Of a stretch of 5,888 nucleotides of DNA, positions 1-5,806 are shown piece by piece. Made by a program: the position numbers and the translations under genes. The notes under the pieces are model-generated. The model saw only the letters and a list, made by a program, of their open reading frames with translations. It ran no database searches and was not told the DNA's origin. Within the stretch, counting starts at the first letter, position 1. Each line of letters begins with the position of its first letter. The stretch covers positions 1-5,888 of the forward strand of contig CAMNDR010000072.1 of assembly GCA_946535685.1 (NCBI GenBank). The letters run 5' to 3'. Source of the DNA: an uncultured Clostridia bacterium. GTDB lineage: Bacteria > Bacillota > Clostridia > Oscillospirales > Ruminococcaceae.

Positions 1-5
1 CCGAT

Positions 6-27
6 GGGGAGGGGGTTGGGGGTGGGG
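6..27 (+). other. G-quadruplex-forming motif
   Basis: Four uninterrupted G tracts of 4, 5, 5 and 4 bases are separated by loops of only 1, 2 and 1 bases (A, TT, T). This fits the canonical intramolecular quadruplex pattern with unusually long tracts and short loops. It lies downstream of the minus-strand operon, with the G-rich strand as template for any transcript that reads through. Quadruplex formation is inferred; only the motif is seen. It may belong to a GC-rich intergenic repeat that continues off the left edge. Confidence 0.55.
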
Positions 28-74
28 CGCTCACCGGTGCGTCAGCACCAGAAAAAGGACTTTATCGACAAACT

Positions 75-103
75 GAACCCCGCTCCGATCCGGAGCGGGG
101 TTC
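75..103 (-). terminator. Hairpin terminator of the MBOAT-DHHW operon
   Basis: A perfect 13-base-pair, GC-rich inverted repeat (arms 75-87 and 91-103) encloses a three-base loop. It begins five bases after the DHHW gene's stop codon in the direction of transcription. The following minus-strand sequence is only mildly T-rich (AGTTTGTC), so the U tract is poor, but stem strength and position make a transcription end or 3'-protecting hairpin likely. Confidence 0.7.
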
Positions 104-108
104 ATTTC

Positions 109-1476
109 TTACTGATCGAGCAGCGTTTTCAGATTTCTGGCATTTCCGCCGGTCGCGCTGTAGGTATTCATCGCAAAGAGCAGATCCGTGATGCCCTGCT
201 CCTGCAGGAAATCAATGATATTCAGGTCAAAATACCGCATATCCACCACCCAGACATCCTCAAAGGAACCTGTCAGCGTTGGCACCATCGCATTGCCGTA
301 GCTGTCCTTGATAATGCAGAGCTTCCGGCCGTTGTGCGTGTCGGTCTTGAGATGCGTGATGCGTTCATCGCCGCCCATGAAGACCAGATACCAGCTTGCC
401 GTGTCGAGATTCTCCGGATTGAGGAACAGCGGTGCTTCCCGCTCGTTTGTCATGTCCGTGTCGTAATAGGTGCAGGTGTAGCTGTTCTGCGGGATATAGT
501 AGGTAAATTCCTCCGGATTGTCCTTGAGCTTGGAGCTGCCGGAATAGCCGTAGAGCGTCCCGACATAGCCGTCAAGCGTGTGTTTTTCATAGCTCGGAAG
601 CGGTGCAAACGGAACGCCTGCGACCTTCGCAAATTCCTCCGCCGCATAGTAGGCACCCAGCGATGACCAGTGGTGGTCGGTGCGCATGTAGATGTCTTCC
701 TTCTTGTGGCTCTCCAGTGCCGTATAGGCATCGACCGGCGTAACACCGTCCAGATAGGCATTGATGTTGTCGATGTTGTCCGGCTCGCTGGCGGACATGT
801 CGCTGTATTTCTTCGGCAGATAGAAGCTGACCGAGGTCGGCGCCACCAGGGAATAGACCCGCACACCGCTGCCGAGCGCCTCGTGATAGCGGTTGAGGAT
901 CCCGGCATAATTCTGGCCGTTCTGCATGCCGCCGCCGTAGAGCATCAGGCCGCGGTCCTTGACGATGAAGATGTTGTTGGTCATCTCACCGTCCACATCC
1001 TCCTCTTCCTCCGGCGGTTCGGTGGTCATAGGCTCTGTGACGCTCACAGCGCTCTCCGTTGCCGCCATACCGGGAACCGTTTCTGCAGGCAGCGTTTCTG
1101 CAGGCAGTGTTTCCGCCTGCTGGTCATCCTGCCTGGCAGGGACGCCGCCGTGGATCTCAACATCATCCGTGAAGCCGAGATGATCCCGGAATACGGCGAT
1201 GCGGTGCTTGAAAAAGGAACGAAGCGGCACGGAATCGTTGAAATATTTCGCATATTCCGAGGTGAATGTGCCGTCCAGATAGCTGGAGACCGTGAATTTC
1301 GGGCGCTTGGTCAGATCACGCTTTTCCTCCTCGGAATAGGTCGGACGCTTGCCGAACCACATAAAGAGCGTGCCGGCCAGCATCACAGCACACAGACCGA
1401 TGACGTTGATCTGGTGCGCACGCCATGCAAGGCGCTGCTGCTTTTTGGTCAGCTTTGGGGTTTCCGCTTTCTTCAA
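109..1476 (-). CDS. DHHW family protein (AlgJ/AlgX-like, glycan O-acylation partner)
   Basis: Predicted 455-residue membrane-anchored protein of the DHHW family, related to the SGNH-fold AlgJ/AlgX proteins that transfer acetyl groups to exported polysaccharides. A basic N-terminus (MKKAETPKLTKKQQR) precedes one membrane helix at about residues 23-42. A juxtamembrane region of family type follows (SEEEKRDLTKRPKF, then YFNDSVPLRSFFKHR). A low-complexity Thr/Pro/Glu-rich linker covers about 113-166 and contains LPAET repeats. The catalytic-type domain runs from about 168 to the end. It holds the name-giving RTDHHW motif (D267, H268, H269, W270; D267 and H269 match the family DxH pair) and KDSYGN near 390-395, whose S392 is the probable nucleophile. 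The domain is predicted to lie outside the membrane. The chosen start is TTG at 1476, nine bases after AAAGGAG. An in-frame ATG at 1485 directly abuts that ribosome site and would add three residues. It follows the MBOAT gene in an apparent operon. The acyl group and target glycan are unknown. Confidence 0.88.
   Translation of the reverse strand: MKKAETPKLTKKQQRLAWRAHQINVIGLCAVMLAGTLFMWFGKRPTYSEEEKRDLTKRPKFTVSSYLDGTFTSEYAKYFNDSVPLRSFFKHRIAVFRDHLGFTDDVEIHGGVPARQDDQQAETLPAETLPAETVPGMAATESAVSVTEPMTTEPPEEEEDVDGEMTNNIFIVKDRGLMLYGGGMQNGQNYAGILNRYHEALGSGVRVYSLVAPTSVSFYLPKKYSDMSASEPDNIDNINAYLDGVTPVDAYTALESHKKEDIYMRTDHHWSSLGAYYAAEEFAKVAGVPFAPLPSYEKHTLDGYVGTLYGYSGSSKLKDNPEEFTYYIPQNSYTCTYYDTDMTNEREAPLFLNPENLDTASWYLVFMGGDERITHLKTDTHNGRKLCIIKDSYGNAMVPTLTGSFEDVWVVDMRYFDLNIIDFLQEQGITDLLFAMNTYSATGGNARNLKTLLDQ
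1079..1108 (-). repeat. 15-base tandem repeat encoding LPAET units
   Basis: Two adjacent 15-base units (1079-1093 and 1094-1108) match at 14 of 15 positions. A third, diverged partial unit begins at 1109. They sit in frame in the DHHW gene and encode successive LPAET-like units in the linker between the membrane-proximal region and the SGNH-type domain. In-frame units of this kind can change in number by slippage without breaking the protein. Confidence 0.75.
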
Positions 1477-1485
1477 CCGGAGCAT

Positions 1486-1492
1486 CTCCTTT
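1486..1492 (-). promoter_or_regulatory. Ribosome binding site of the DHHW gene
   Basis: AAAGGAG reads on the minus strand here. It directly abuts an ATG (1485-1483), too close for initiation, but is nine bases from a TTG (1476-1474) followed by AAG AAA. This supports the TTG start. The GGAG core can also pair with CTCC just downstream across a three-base ATG loop. Confidence 0.6.
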
Positions 1493-1505
1493 CAGAACGA
1501 TCATA

Positions 1506-1532
1506 CCGATCCCCTGAGATAAAATCTATCGG
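1506..1532 (-). other. Bulged hairpin in the MBOAT-DHHW spacer
   Basis: Outer arms CCGAT (1506-1510) and ATCGG (1528-1532) and inner arms AGAT (1517-1520) and ATCT (1524-1527) can stack into a hairpin with a three-base loop and a six-base bulge (1511-1516). It lies about 15 bases upstream of the DHHW ribosome site. It has no T tract and is not a terminator. It could be an mRNA processing or translation-control element; function is inferred only from position. Confidence 0.3.
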
Positions 1533-1576
1533 AATTTGTACCTCTCCCCCCATTTTAGGGTTTCAGAGAAATCGTA

Positions 1577-2980
1577 TCAGAACCGATAATACAGGAATGC
1601 CTTCGTTGTGGCATCCACCAGCAGAATGCTGCTCAGCACCAGCAGCACCATGCAGACCGCCGTGCCGGCGACCGAAATGAGCTGGTTGGAATTCGGGTGC
1701 TTTTCCCTTATGCGTTTCGGGATCTGCAGCAGCGGGAAGGTGCAGAGGATCGCTGCGAGGATCAGCCAGATATTGTTCTTCAGCGAGATCTGCTCGAAAT
1801 AGCTGGAGAAGCCGTTCGGATTAAAGAACGTCAGATTCCGCAGGAAGCTGCCGAGCTGGGCAGTGTCCTCAAAATAGAAGATGCCGAACCCGATGATGAT
1901 GACCAGCTTATTATAGACATGCCGCAGCCAGAGCGGGATCTTCTTCATCTTCTTCTTGCCGATCTTGGTCTCCAGCAGGATGAAGGCGCCGTAATAAACG
2001 CCCCACAGGATGTAGTTCCAGCTTGCGCCGTGCCAGATGCCGGTGCAGAGCCATACCAGACCGAGGCTGAGGTACTTGTTCCGGATGCCGAACACGGGAA
2101 CGGGCATCAGATAATCCCGGAAGAAGGTACCCAGCGAAATGTGCCATCTCTGCCAGAATTCCTGGATATCCTTGCAGAGGAACGGATGGTCGAAGTTCTC
2201 GTCAAAGTGGAAGCCGAAGATCCGCCCAAGGCCGATCGCCATATCGGAATAGCCCGAAAAATCGAAATAAATATACAGCGAATAGATGATAACGCCGTAC
2301 CATGTGCCGCAGATCGTAAGCTGCTCCGGCGTGCCGCCGAGGAAGCTGTCCACAATGCGGAAGAGCTGATCGGCAAGGACGACCTTTTTGGCAAGGCCTA
2401 CAGTGAAGCGAGTGAGGCCTTCGCTGAGGTCGATCATGGTGGTGGTGCGGTCCTCGATCTCTGCGGCGATCGTGGAATAGCGCACGATGGGGCCTGCGAT
2501 GAGCTGCGGGAAGAGCGACACATACAGCAGGAATTTCAGCGGATCCTGCTGCGGCTCGATCTTTTCCCAGTAGCAGTCCACCACATAGGAGATGACCTGG
2601 AAGGTATAGAAGCTGATACCGACAAGCTGCACGATGTCAGGCACGGGAAATTCTGTGCCGAAGATGGCATTGATGTTCTCCATCAGGAAGCCGCTGTATT
2701 TGAAGTGGACGATCATGCCGAGGTTATAGAGCAGGCTTACGGCGAGCACGCCCTTGCGCTGCCATTCGGCTTTGAGCTTGCTGACGCCGAGTCCGCAGAA
2801 ATAGTTGACCACAGCGCTCAGGATCAGGTAAATGATGCGTGTCGGCTCTCCCCAGGCATAGAAGATGAGGGAGAAGATGACCAGCACGATGTTCCGGCTC
2901 CGGACGGTTTTGGCTGCCGCATAGCTGACAAGGCAGATGGGCAGGAACAGATATAAAAAGATCAGACTGGAAAAGATCAT
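1577..2980 (-). CDS. MBOAT family O-acyltransferase (AlgI/DltB type)
   Basis: A 467-residue multi-pass membrane protein, typical in length for bacterial AlgI-like MBOATs. It would take an activated acyl donor on the inner side and deliver the group across the membrane to an extracytoplasmic acceptor or partner. Family landmarks appear in order: a hydrophobic N-terminus beginning MIFSSLIFLYLFLP; FYAWGEP near 40-46; GISFYTFQVISYVVDCYW at 121-138; FPQLIAGPIVRY at 157-168; YFDFSGYSDMAIGLG at 238-252; FWQRWHISLGTFFRDYL at 275-291 with H280; and GIWHGASWNYILWG at 314-327, with H317 the conserved active-site histidine. No key residue is missing. ATG 2980 is preceded by GAAAGG four bases upstream and gives the family-standard N-terminus. 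The DHHW gene follows about 100 bases later without a terminator, the common two-gene arrangement for exported glycan O-acylation. The conserved core resembles AlgI more than teichoic-acid DltB, and no dltA, dltC or dltD gene is present, so D-alanylation is less likely. Confidence 0.93.
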   Translation of the reverse strand: MIFSSLIFLYLFLPICLVSYAAAKTVRSRNIVLVIFSLIFYAWGEPTRIIYLILSAVVNYFCGLGVSKLKAEWQRKGVLAVSLLYNLGMIVHFKYSGFLMENINAIFGTEFPVPDIVQLVGISFYTFQVISYVVDCYWEKIEPQQDPLKFLLYVSLFPQLIAGPIVRYSTIAAEIEDRTTTMIDLSEGLTRFTVGLAKKVVLADQLFRIVDSFLGGTPEQLTICGTWYGVIIYSLYIYFDFSGYSDMAIGLGRIFGFHFDENFDHPFLCKDIQEFWQRWHISLGTFFRDYLMPVPVFGIRNKYLSLGLVWLCTGIWHGASWNYILWGVYYGAFILLETKIGKKKMKKIPLWLRHVYNKLVIIIGFGIFYFEDTAQLGSFLRNLTFFNPNGFSSYFEQISLKNNIWLILAAILCTFPLLQIPKRIREKHPNSNQLISVAGTAVCMVLLVLSSILLVDATTKAFLYYRF

Positions 2981-3047
2981 GAAACCTTTCGCCTCTCGTT
3001 ATATAATCGTTGAAACGGCCAGCAGAGCGCATGACCGTGTTATTATC

Positions 3048-3076
3048 ATTTTACATGATTTCCCACAAAAAAGCAA
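3048..3076 (-). promoter_or_regulatory. Sigma-70-type promoter for the MBOAT-DHHW operon
   Basis: On the minus strand TTGCTT (-35, 3076-3071) and TAAAAT (-10, 3053-3048) are separated by exactly 17 bases. Both hexamers are close to consensus. Transcription would start near 3041, giving a leader of about 60 bases before the MBOAT start at 2980. The element lies in the AT-rich part of the 225-base gap. Confidence 0.7.
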
Positions 3077-3115
3077 CAGCAATTTATGAACGTGCAGAAA
3101 ATCGGCGCTTTTTAC

Positions 3116-3203
3116 AAAAAAAAACAGCAAACCGCACGATTCTCCACGCATTCGCCAAGAATCCTTCTGCTACATCAACAGATGCAGGCAGCACAGGCGA
3201 ATG
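3116..3203 (-). terminator. Possible 3' end of the YdcF-like transcript
   Basis: Two bases after the YdcF-like stop codon, an 8-base inverted repeat (3196-3203 with 3149-3156) can enclose a smaller stem of seven pairs including one G-U (3181-3187 with 3170-3176, four-base loop), which is fully paired only in minus-strand RNA. A run of nine T on the minus strand follows at 3124-3116, but about 25 bases beyond the stem. The parts of a terminator are present, yet spacing is not canonical, so partial read-through into the MBOAT operon is possible. Confidence 0.35.
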
Positions 3204-3205
3204 GA

Positions 3206-4639
3206 TCAGAGCGGGAAGATCAGATTCATGGCCGTAACGAGGGCAACGAAAAAAGTCAGCAGGAGCACATGCTGCTTCCACTTGCTCACGAGCAGTCCGA
3301 TGAATTCCCTGATAAATGCATTCGGCCAGAAATACCATTTGGTGCGTGCGCCGATGCCCTGCGCACGGATACCGGCGTTCAGCGCGATGATGCCGCTGCG
3401 CAGGACATGGTAATTCGTCGTGGCAAAGGCGATCTTCGGGCTTTCGTCGGTCTCCTGGATCTTCGCAAGGGAAAAGCGCATGTTCTCAAATGTATTGACG
3501 GACTTGTCCTCGACAAGGATGCGGGATTCCGGGATGCCCTGTTCCAGCAGATAATTGCGCATACAGCCGGCTTCGGAGATGGTCTCATCCGTGCCCTGAC
3601 CGCCGCTGGGAACAAAGACCGGCGCTTCACCGGTCTGTTCTTCCTGCCACTGCGCAAAACGGATGGCAGCGTCGATCCGGCTTTGCAGCAGCGGCAGCGG
3701 CTTTCCGTCATCGCCGATCTTGCAGCCGAGGATCAGGACATGCGTGCGGTCAGCGGCGGGACGGCGTCTGGCGGCGATCAGACCGCAGAGACAGGCGCTC
3801 AGAAGCATGGCTTCGAGATAGGCAAAGAGCAGCGCATAGTCATTCTCGATCGCAAAATGCACCCGCATCTCCTGCTCACTGCCGGAGGGGAAGGAGTTGG
3901 TCAGGAAGAGATAGCCCCCGATGCCAAGAACGATCAGAAAGCTCATGAACAGACCGGGAAGGCGGACGATTGAGAAGCCCTCATGTCTGATGAGGACAAG
4001 ATTGCTGATCGTGAGCACCAGAGCAAATAGCAGCAGAAACGGCGATGATGCACCAAGAAACATCGTACCGGCACTGGTGAGCAGGTCATAGACCCAGATC
4101 ATGGCATACTCATCTGGAGAGGAGTAGGTGTGAACGACTACGAAAAGGAGCAGGATCGAAATACAAAGCAGAAATATAGCCGCACCGCCGGCAAACAGCG
4201 TGGAATAGGAGTAGAGCTCAAGGCGGGAGCGGATCACGAAAAGAGCCCCCGCAAGAATGGCCGTCACAAGCACAAAGATCTGGACAGTCAGGATCAGAGC
4301 CTCGCAGCCGGAGAAGGTGAAATTCACCTTGTTGTAGATGATGCCGCCGGGGTATACATGCAGCGCAATGATGGTATTCCCGTATTCCAGATAGCAGTCG
4401 CCCTGCGCTTTGGCCGTGATCAGAAGCTGTTCGCCATTGCCGGGGATCAGCTCAGAACGGATGATCTCATTCTCGGTGACAAGCTGCTCCGGCAGGACAT
4501 CATCAGGCACATCGACAACGAGCCTTCCGGCGCTGCACACAAAGCAGAGCACGGCAGCAATGACAAACAGGACGGAGGTGGCAAGCATACTGATCCGGAT
4601 ACGCTTTTCTGACTGTCGGAGCTGGGTTGTTTCTTTCAT
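3206..4639 (-). CDS. Multi-pass membrane protein with a YdcF/DUF218 (SanA-ElyC-like) domain
   Basis: A 477-residue protein with a C-terminal DUF218 domain at about 298-445. The domain is recognised from VLILGCKIGDDGKPLPLL near 301, SGGQGTDETISEA near 345-357, ILVEDKSVNTFENM near 374-387 and ATTNYHVLRS near 406-415. Family members such as SanA and ElyC act in envelope integrity, but the biochemical reaction is not established. The N-terminal part has a basic start, a helix at about 18-38, an extracytoplasmic-looking segment of about 75 residues (39-113), helices near 113-136, 147-170, 196-217, 227-247 and 268-290, and a last helix at 457-475 after the domain. It is much longer than SanA-like proteins with one anchor. 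The chosen start is ATG 4639, nine bases after AAAGG. An in-frame ATG at 4648 abuts that site and would add MFL. It diverges from folD and lies upstream of the MBOAT pair on the same strand, so an envelope role is plausible. Family call is firm; function is not. Confidence 0.85.
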   Translation of the reverse strand: MKETTQLRQSEKRIRISMLATSVLFVIAAVLCFVCSAGRLVVDVPDDVLPEQLVTENEIIRSELIPGNGEQLLITAKAQGDCYLEYGNTIIALHVYPGGIIYNKVNFTFSGCEALILTVQIFVLVTAILAGALFVIRSRLELYSYSTLFAGGAAIFLLCISILLLFVVVHTYSSPDEYAMIWVYDLLTSAGTMFLGASSPFLLLFALVLTISNLVLIRHEGFSIVRLPGLFMSFLIVLGIGGYLFLTNSFPSGSEQEMRVHFAIENDYALLFAYLEAMLLSACLCGLIAARRRPAADRTHVLILGCKIGDDGKPLPLLQSRIDAAIRFAQWQEEQTGEAPVFVPSGGQGTDETISEAGCMRNYLLEQGIPESRILVEDKSVNTFENMRFSLAKIQETDESPKIAFATTNYHVLRSGIIALNAGIRAQGIGARTKWYFWPNAFIREFIGLLVSKWKQHVLLLTFFVALVTAMNLIFPL

Positions 4640-4648
4640 GAGGAACAT

Positions 4649-4653
4649 CCTTT
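4649..4653 (-). promoter_or_regulatory. Ribosome binding site of the YdcF-like gene
   Basis: AAAGG on the minus strand directly precedes ATG 4648, giving no usable spacing, but stands nine bases before ATG 4639. The site therefore supports 4639 as the start. AGGA can pair with TCCT just downstream across a three-base loop, a layout similar to that at the DHHW gene. Confidence 0.55.
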
Positions 4654-4696
4654 CTTGGGAGTCTTTAGAAAACGCTGATTTACTGATCGTTCAGCA

Positions 4697-4730
4697 AGGG
4701 GCGTGGGGCGCAGCCCCATAAACAGCCCCT
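4697..4730. repeat. Nested GC-rich palindrome between the divergent genes
   Basis: An inner hairpin TGGGGC-GCA-GCCCCA (4704-4718) lies inside outer arms AGGGGC (4697-4702) and GCCCCT (4725-4730). It falls upstream of the YdcF-like gene, within its probable leader or promoter region, and resembles the GGGGC-nna-GCCCC hairpins downstream of folD. It is probably a dispersed intergenic palindrome; effects on transcription are unknown. Confidence 0.55.
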
Positions 4731-4779
4731 ATACGATCCCAGGAGTACGGTACGATTTGTCAAATACGGAAATAAGGGC

Positions 4780-4808
4780 TTGCATTTTTGCACCGGACAT
4801 GCTATACT
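4780..4808 (+). promoter_or_regulatory. folD: Sigma-70-type promoter for folD with extended -10
   Basis: TTGCAT (-35, 4780-4785) and TATACT (-10, 4803-4808) are spaced by exactly 17 bases, and the -10 is preceded by TGC, an extended -10 element. Transcription should start near 4815, leaving a leader of about 45 bases. That is too short for a tetrahydrofolate riboswitch, so simple constitutive expression is the best reading. Confidence 0.8.
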
Positions 4809-4845
4809 TAATAGTAAGGTGCTTTGAATGCACAATCTGATTATC

Positions 4846-4851
4846 AGGAGG
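4846..4851 (+). promoter_or_regulatory. folD: Ribosome binding site of folD
   Basis: A consensus AGGAGG ends eight bases before ATG 4860. The other in-frame candidates fit less well: ATG 4854 is only two bases away, and TTG 4824 lies upstream of the site. This fixes the start at 4860. Confidence 0.85.
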
Positions 4852-4859
4852 AAATGACT

Positions 4860-5720
4860 ATGGCAAAACTCATCGACGGCAAGGCAGTTTCGGCACAGGT
4901 CAAGGAGCAGGTGCGGATCGAAACGGCTGAGCTTATGGCAAAGCACGGCATTCAGCCTTCTCTGGCGGTTGTGATCGTCGGCAGTGATCCGGCTTCCCGT
5001 GTGTATGTCAACAACAAAAAGAAGGCCTGCGAGGCAATGGGCTTCAAGAGCCTGGAGTATGCGCTCCCGGAGGAAACGACACAGGAGGAGCTCGTTGCGC
5101 TGGTCAAGAAGATGAACGCAGACCCGGAGATCAACGGCATTCTGGTACAGCTCCCGGTGCCGAAGCACATCAATGATATGGCGATCATCAAGGCGATTAA
5201 CCCGAAAAAGGACGTAGATGCGTTCCATCCGGAGAATGTCGGCCGTATTGCGATCGGCGAGTTCAAGTTCCTGCCCTGTACGCCCGCCGGTGTCATGGCG
5301 CTGATTGATTCCGCCGGCATCGAGGTGGCCGGAAAGAACTGCGTGGTCATCGGCCGGAGCAATATTGTCGGAAAGCCGATGGGCATGCTGCTGATGCACC
5401 GCAACGGAACCGTGACGGTATGCCACAGCTACACCAAGGATCTGGCTTCCATCACCAGACAGGCCGATATCCTCGTGGCAACGGTCGGCAAGCCCAATTT
5501 TGTCACCGGCGACATGGTCAAGGAGGGTGCCGTGGTCATTGACGTGGGCATCAACCGTCTGGACAACGGCAAGCTCTGCGGCGATGTGAATTTTGCAGAG
5601 GTCGAGCCCAAGGCGAGCTACATCACACCCGTGCCCGGCGGCGTAGGTCCGATGACCATTGCGATGCTGATGCGCAACACCCTGACAGCAGCAAAGCTGC
5701 AGAACGGGATCAAGGATTAA
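4860..5720 (+). CDS. folD: Bifunctional methylenetetrahydrofolate dehydrogenase / methenyltetrahydrofolate cyclohydrolase
   Basis: A 286-residue cytosolic enzyme of normal FolD length. It oxidises 5,10-methylene-tetrahydrofolate with NADP and hydrolyses the methenyl product to 10-formyl-tetrahydrofolate, supplying one-carbon units for purines and initiator tRNA formylation. Visible signatures in order: SDPASRVYVNNKKKACEAMG near 42-61, with Y49 and K53 matching the family's catalytic Tyr-x3-Lys; VQLPVPKHI near 96-104; DVDAFHPENVGR at 118-129; LPCTPAGVMAL near 138-148; the dinucleotide-binding VVIGRSNIVGKP near 162-173; and the C-terminal PVPGGVGPMTIAML near 257-270. The DVDAFHP segment has Ala where many homologs have Gly; this looks like ordinary variation. 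Start ATG 4860 is set by AGGAGG eight bases upstream and gives the standard MAKLIDGKAV N-terminus. It stands alone, with its own promoter and no folate-pathway neighbour in view. Nothing suggests loss of function. Confidence 0.97.
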   Translation: MAKLIDGKAVSAQVKEQVRIETAELMAKHGIQPSLAVVIVGSDPASRVYVNNKKKACEAMGFKSLEYALPEETTQEELVALVKKMNADPEINGILVQLPVPKHINDMAIIKAINPKKDVDAFHPENVGRIAIGEFKFLPCTPAGVMALIDSAGIEVAGKNCVVIGRSNIVGKPMGMLLMHRNGTVTVCHSYTKDLASITRQADILVATVGKPNFVTGDMVKEGAVVIDVGINRLDNGKLCGDVNFAEVEPKASYITPVPGGVGPMTIAMLMRNTLTAAKLQNGIKD

Positions 5721-5742
5721 GGCGCCGCTGATTTTCCCAATA

Positions 5743-5783
5743 GACAGAGCCCTTCCCTCATCGGGAAGGGCTTCCGGTCTGTC
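5743..5783 (+). terminator. Stem-loop downstream of folD, lacking a U tract
   Basis: A perfect 10-base-pair stem (5748-5757 with 5763-5772, five-base loop) is extended by outer arms GACAG (5743-5747) and CTGTC (5779-5783) with a six-base bulge. It starts 22 bases after the folD stop. On the plus strand it is followed by seven A rather than T, and on the minus strand the downstream side has no T run either. It may end or protect the folD mRNA, but it is not a canonical intrinsic terminator in either direction. Confidence 0.5.
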
Positions 5784-5806
5784 AAAAAAAGCTATTTTGC
5801 AGGGTT

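Noticed and set aside
36..49. Small hairpin GGTGC-gtca-GCACC at the left edge as a terminator or attachment site
   Set aside because: Only five base pairs, no T tract and no recombination-site features; it can form by chance.
1079..1123. LPAET repeats as a sortase signal
   Set aside because: Sortase needs LPxTG near the C-terminus followed by a hydrophobic tail; these are internal, lack the TG, and sit in a linker.
670..1680. A 336-codon plus-strand open frame antisense to the DHHW gene
   Set aside because: The sense frame has clear family motifs and a ribosome site; this one is a shadow of its codon bias.
1697..2956. A 419-codon plus-strand open frame antisense to the MBOAT gene
   Set aside because: Its translation is rich in charged residues and Asp/Glu/Ala, as expected for the reverse of a hydrophobic membrane gene; the sense frame has all MBOAT motifs.
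1577..2980. The MBOAT protein as DltB for teichoic acid D-alanylation
   Set aside because: No dltA, dltC or dltD neighbour is present, and a DHHW protein partner points to AlgI-type glycan O-acylation.
3010..3237. A 75-codon plus-strand open frame in the gap between the YdcF-like and MBOAT genes
   Set aside because: No ribosome site, no recognisable motif, and it runs through the promoter and poly-A stretch.
3086..3973. A 295-codon plus-strand open frame antisense to the YdcF-like gene
   Set aside because: It overlaps a recognisable DUF218 domain in the opposite direction and has no recognisable fold of its own.
4728..4763. A promoter for the YdcF-like gene with perfect TTGACA (minus strand, 4763-4758)
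   Set aside because: The only good -10-like partner (TATAGG, 4733-4728) is 24 bases away and nothing suitable lies at 16-18 bases, so the true promoter is unresolved.
4824..4859. Upstream starts for folD at TTG 4824 or ATG 4854
   Set aside because: TTG 4824 precedes the AGGAGG site and ATG 4854 is only two bases from it; ATG 4860 has ideal spacing and the family-standard N-terminus.
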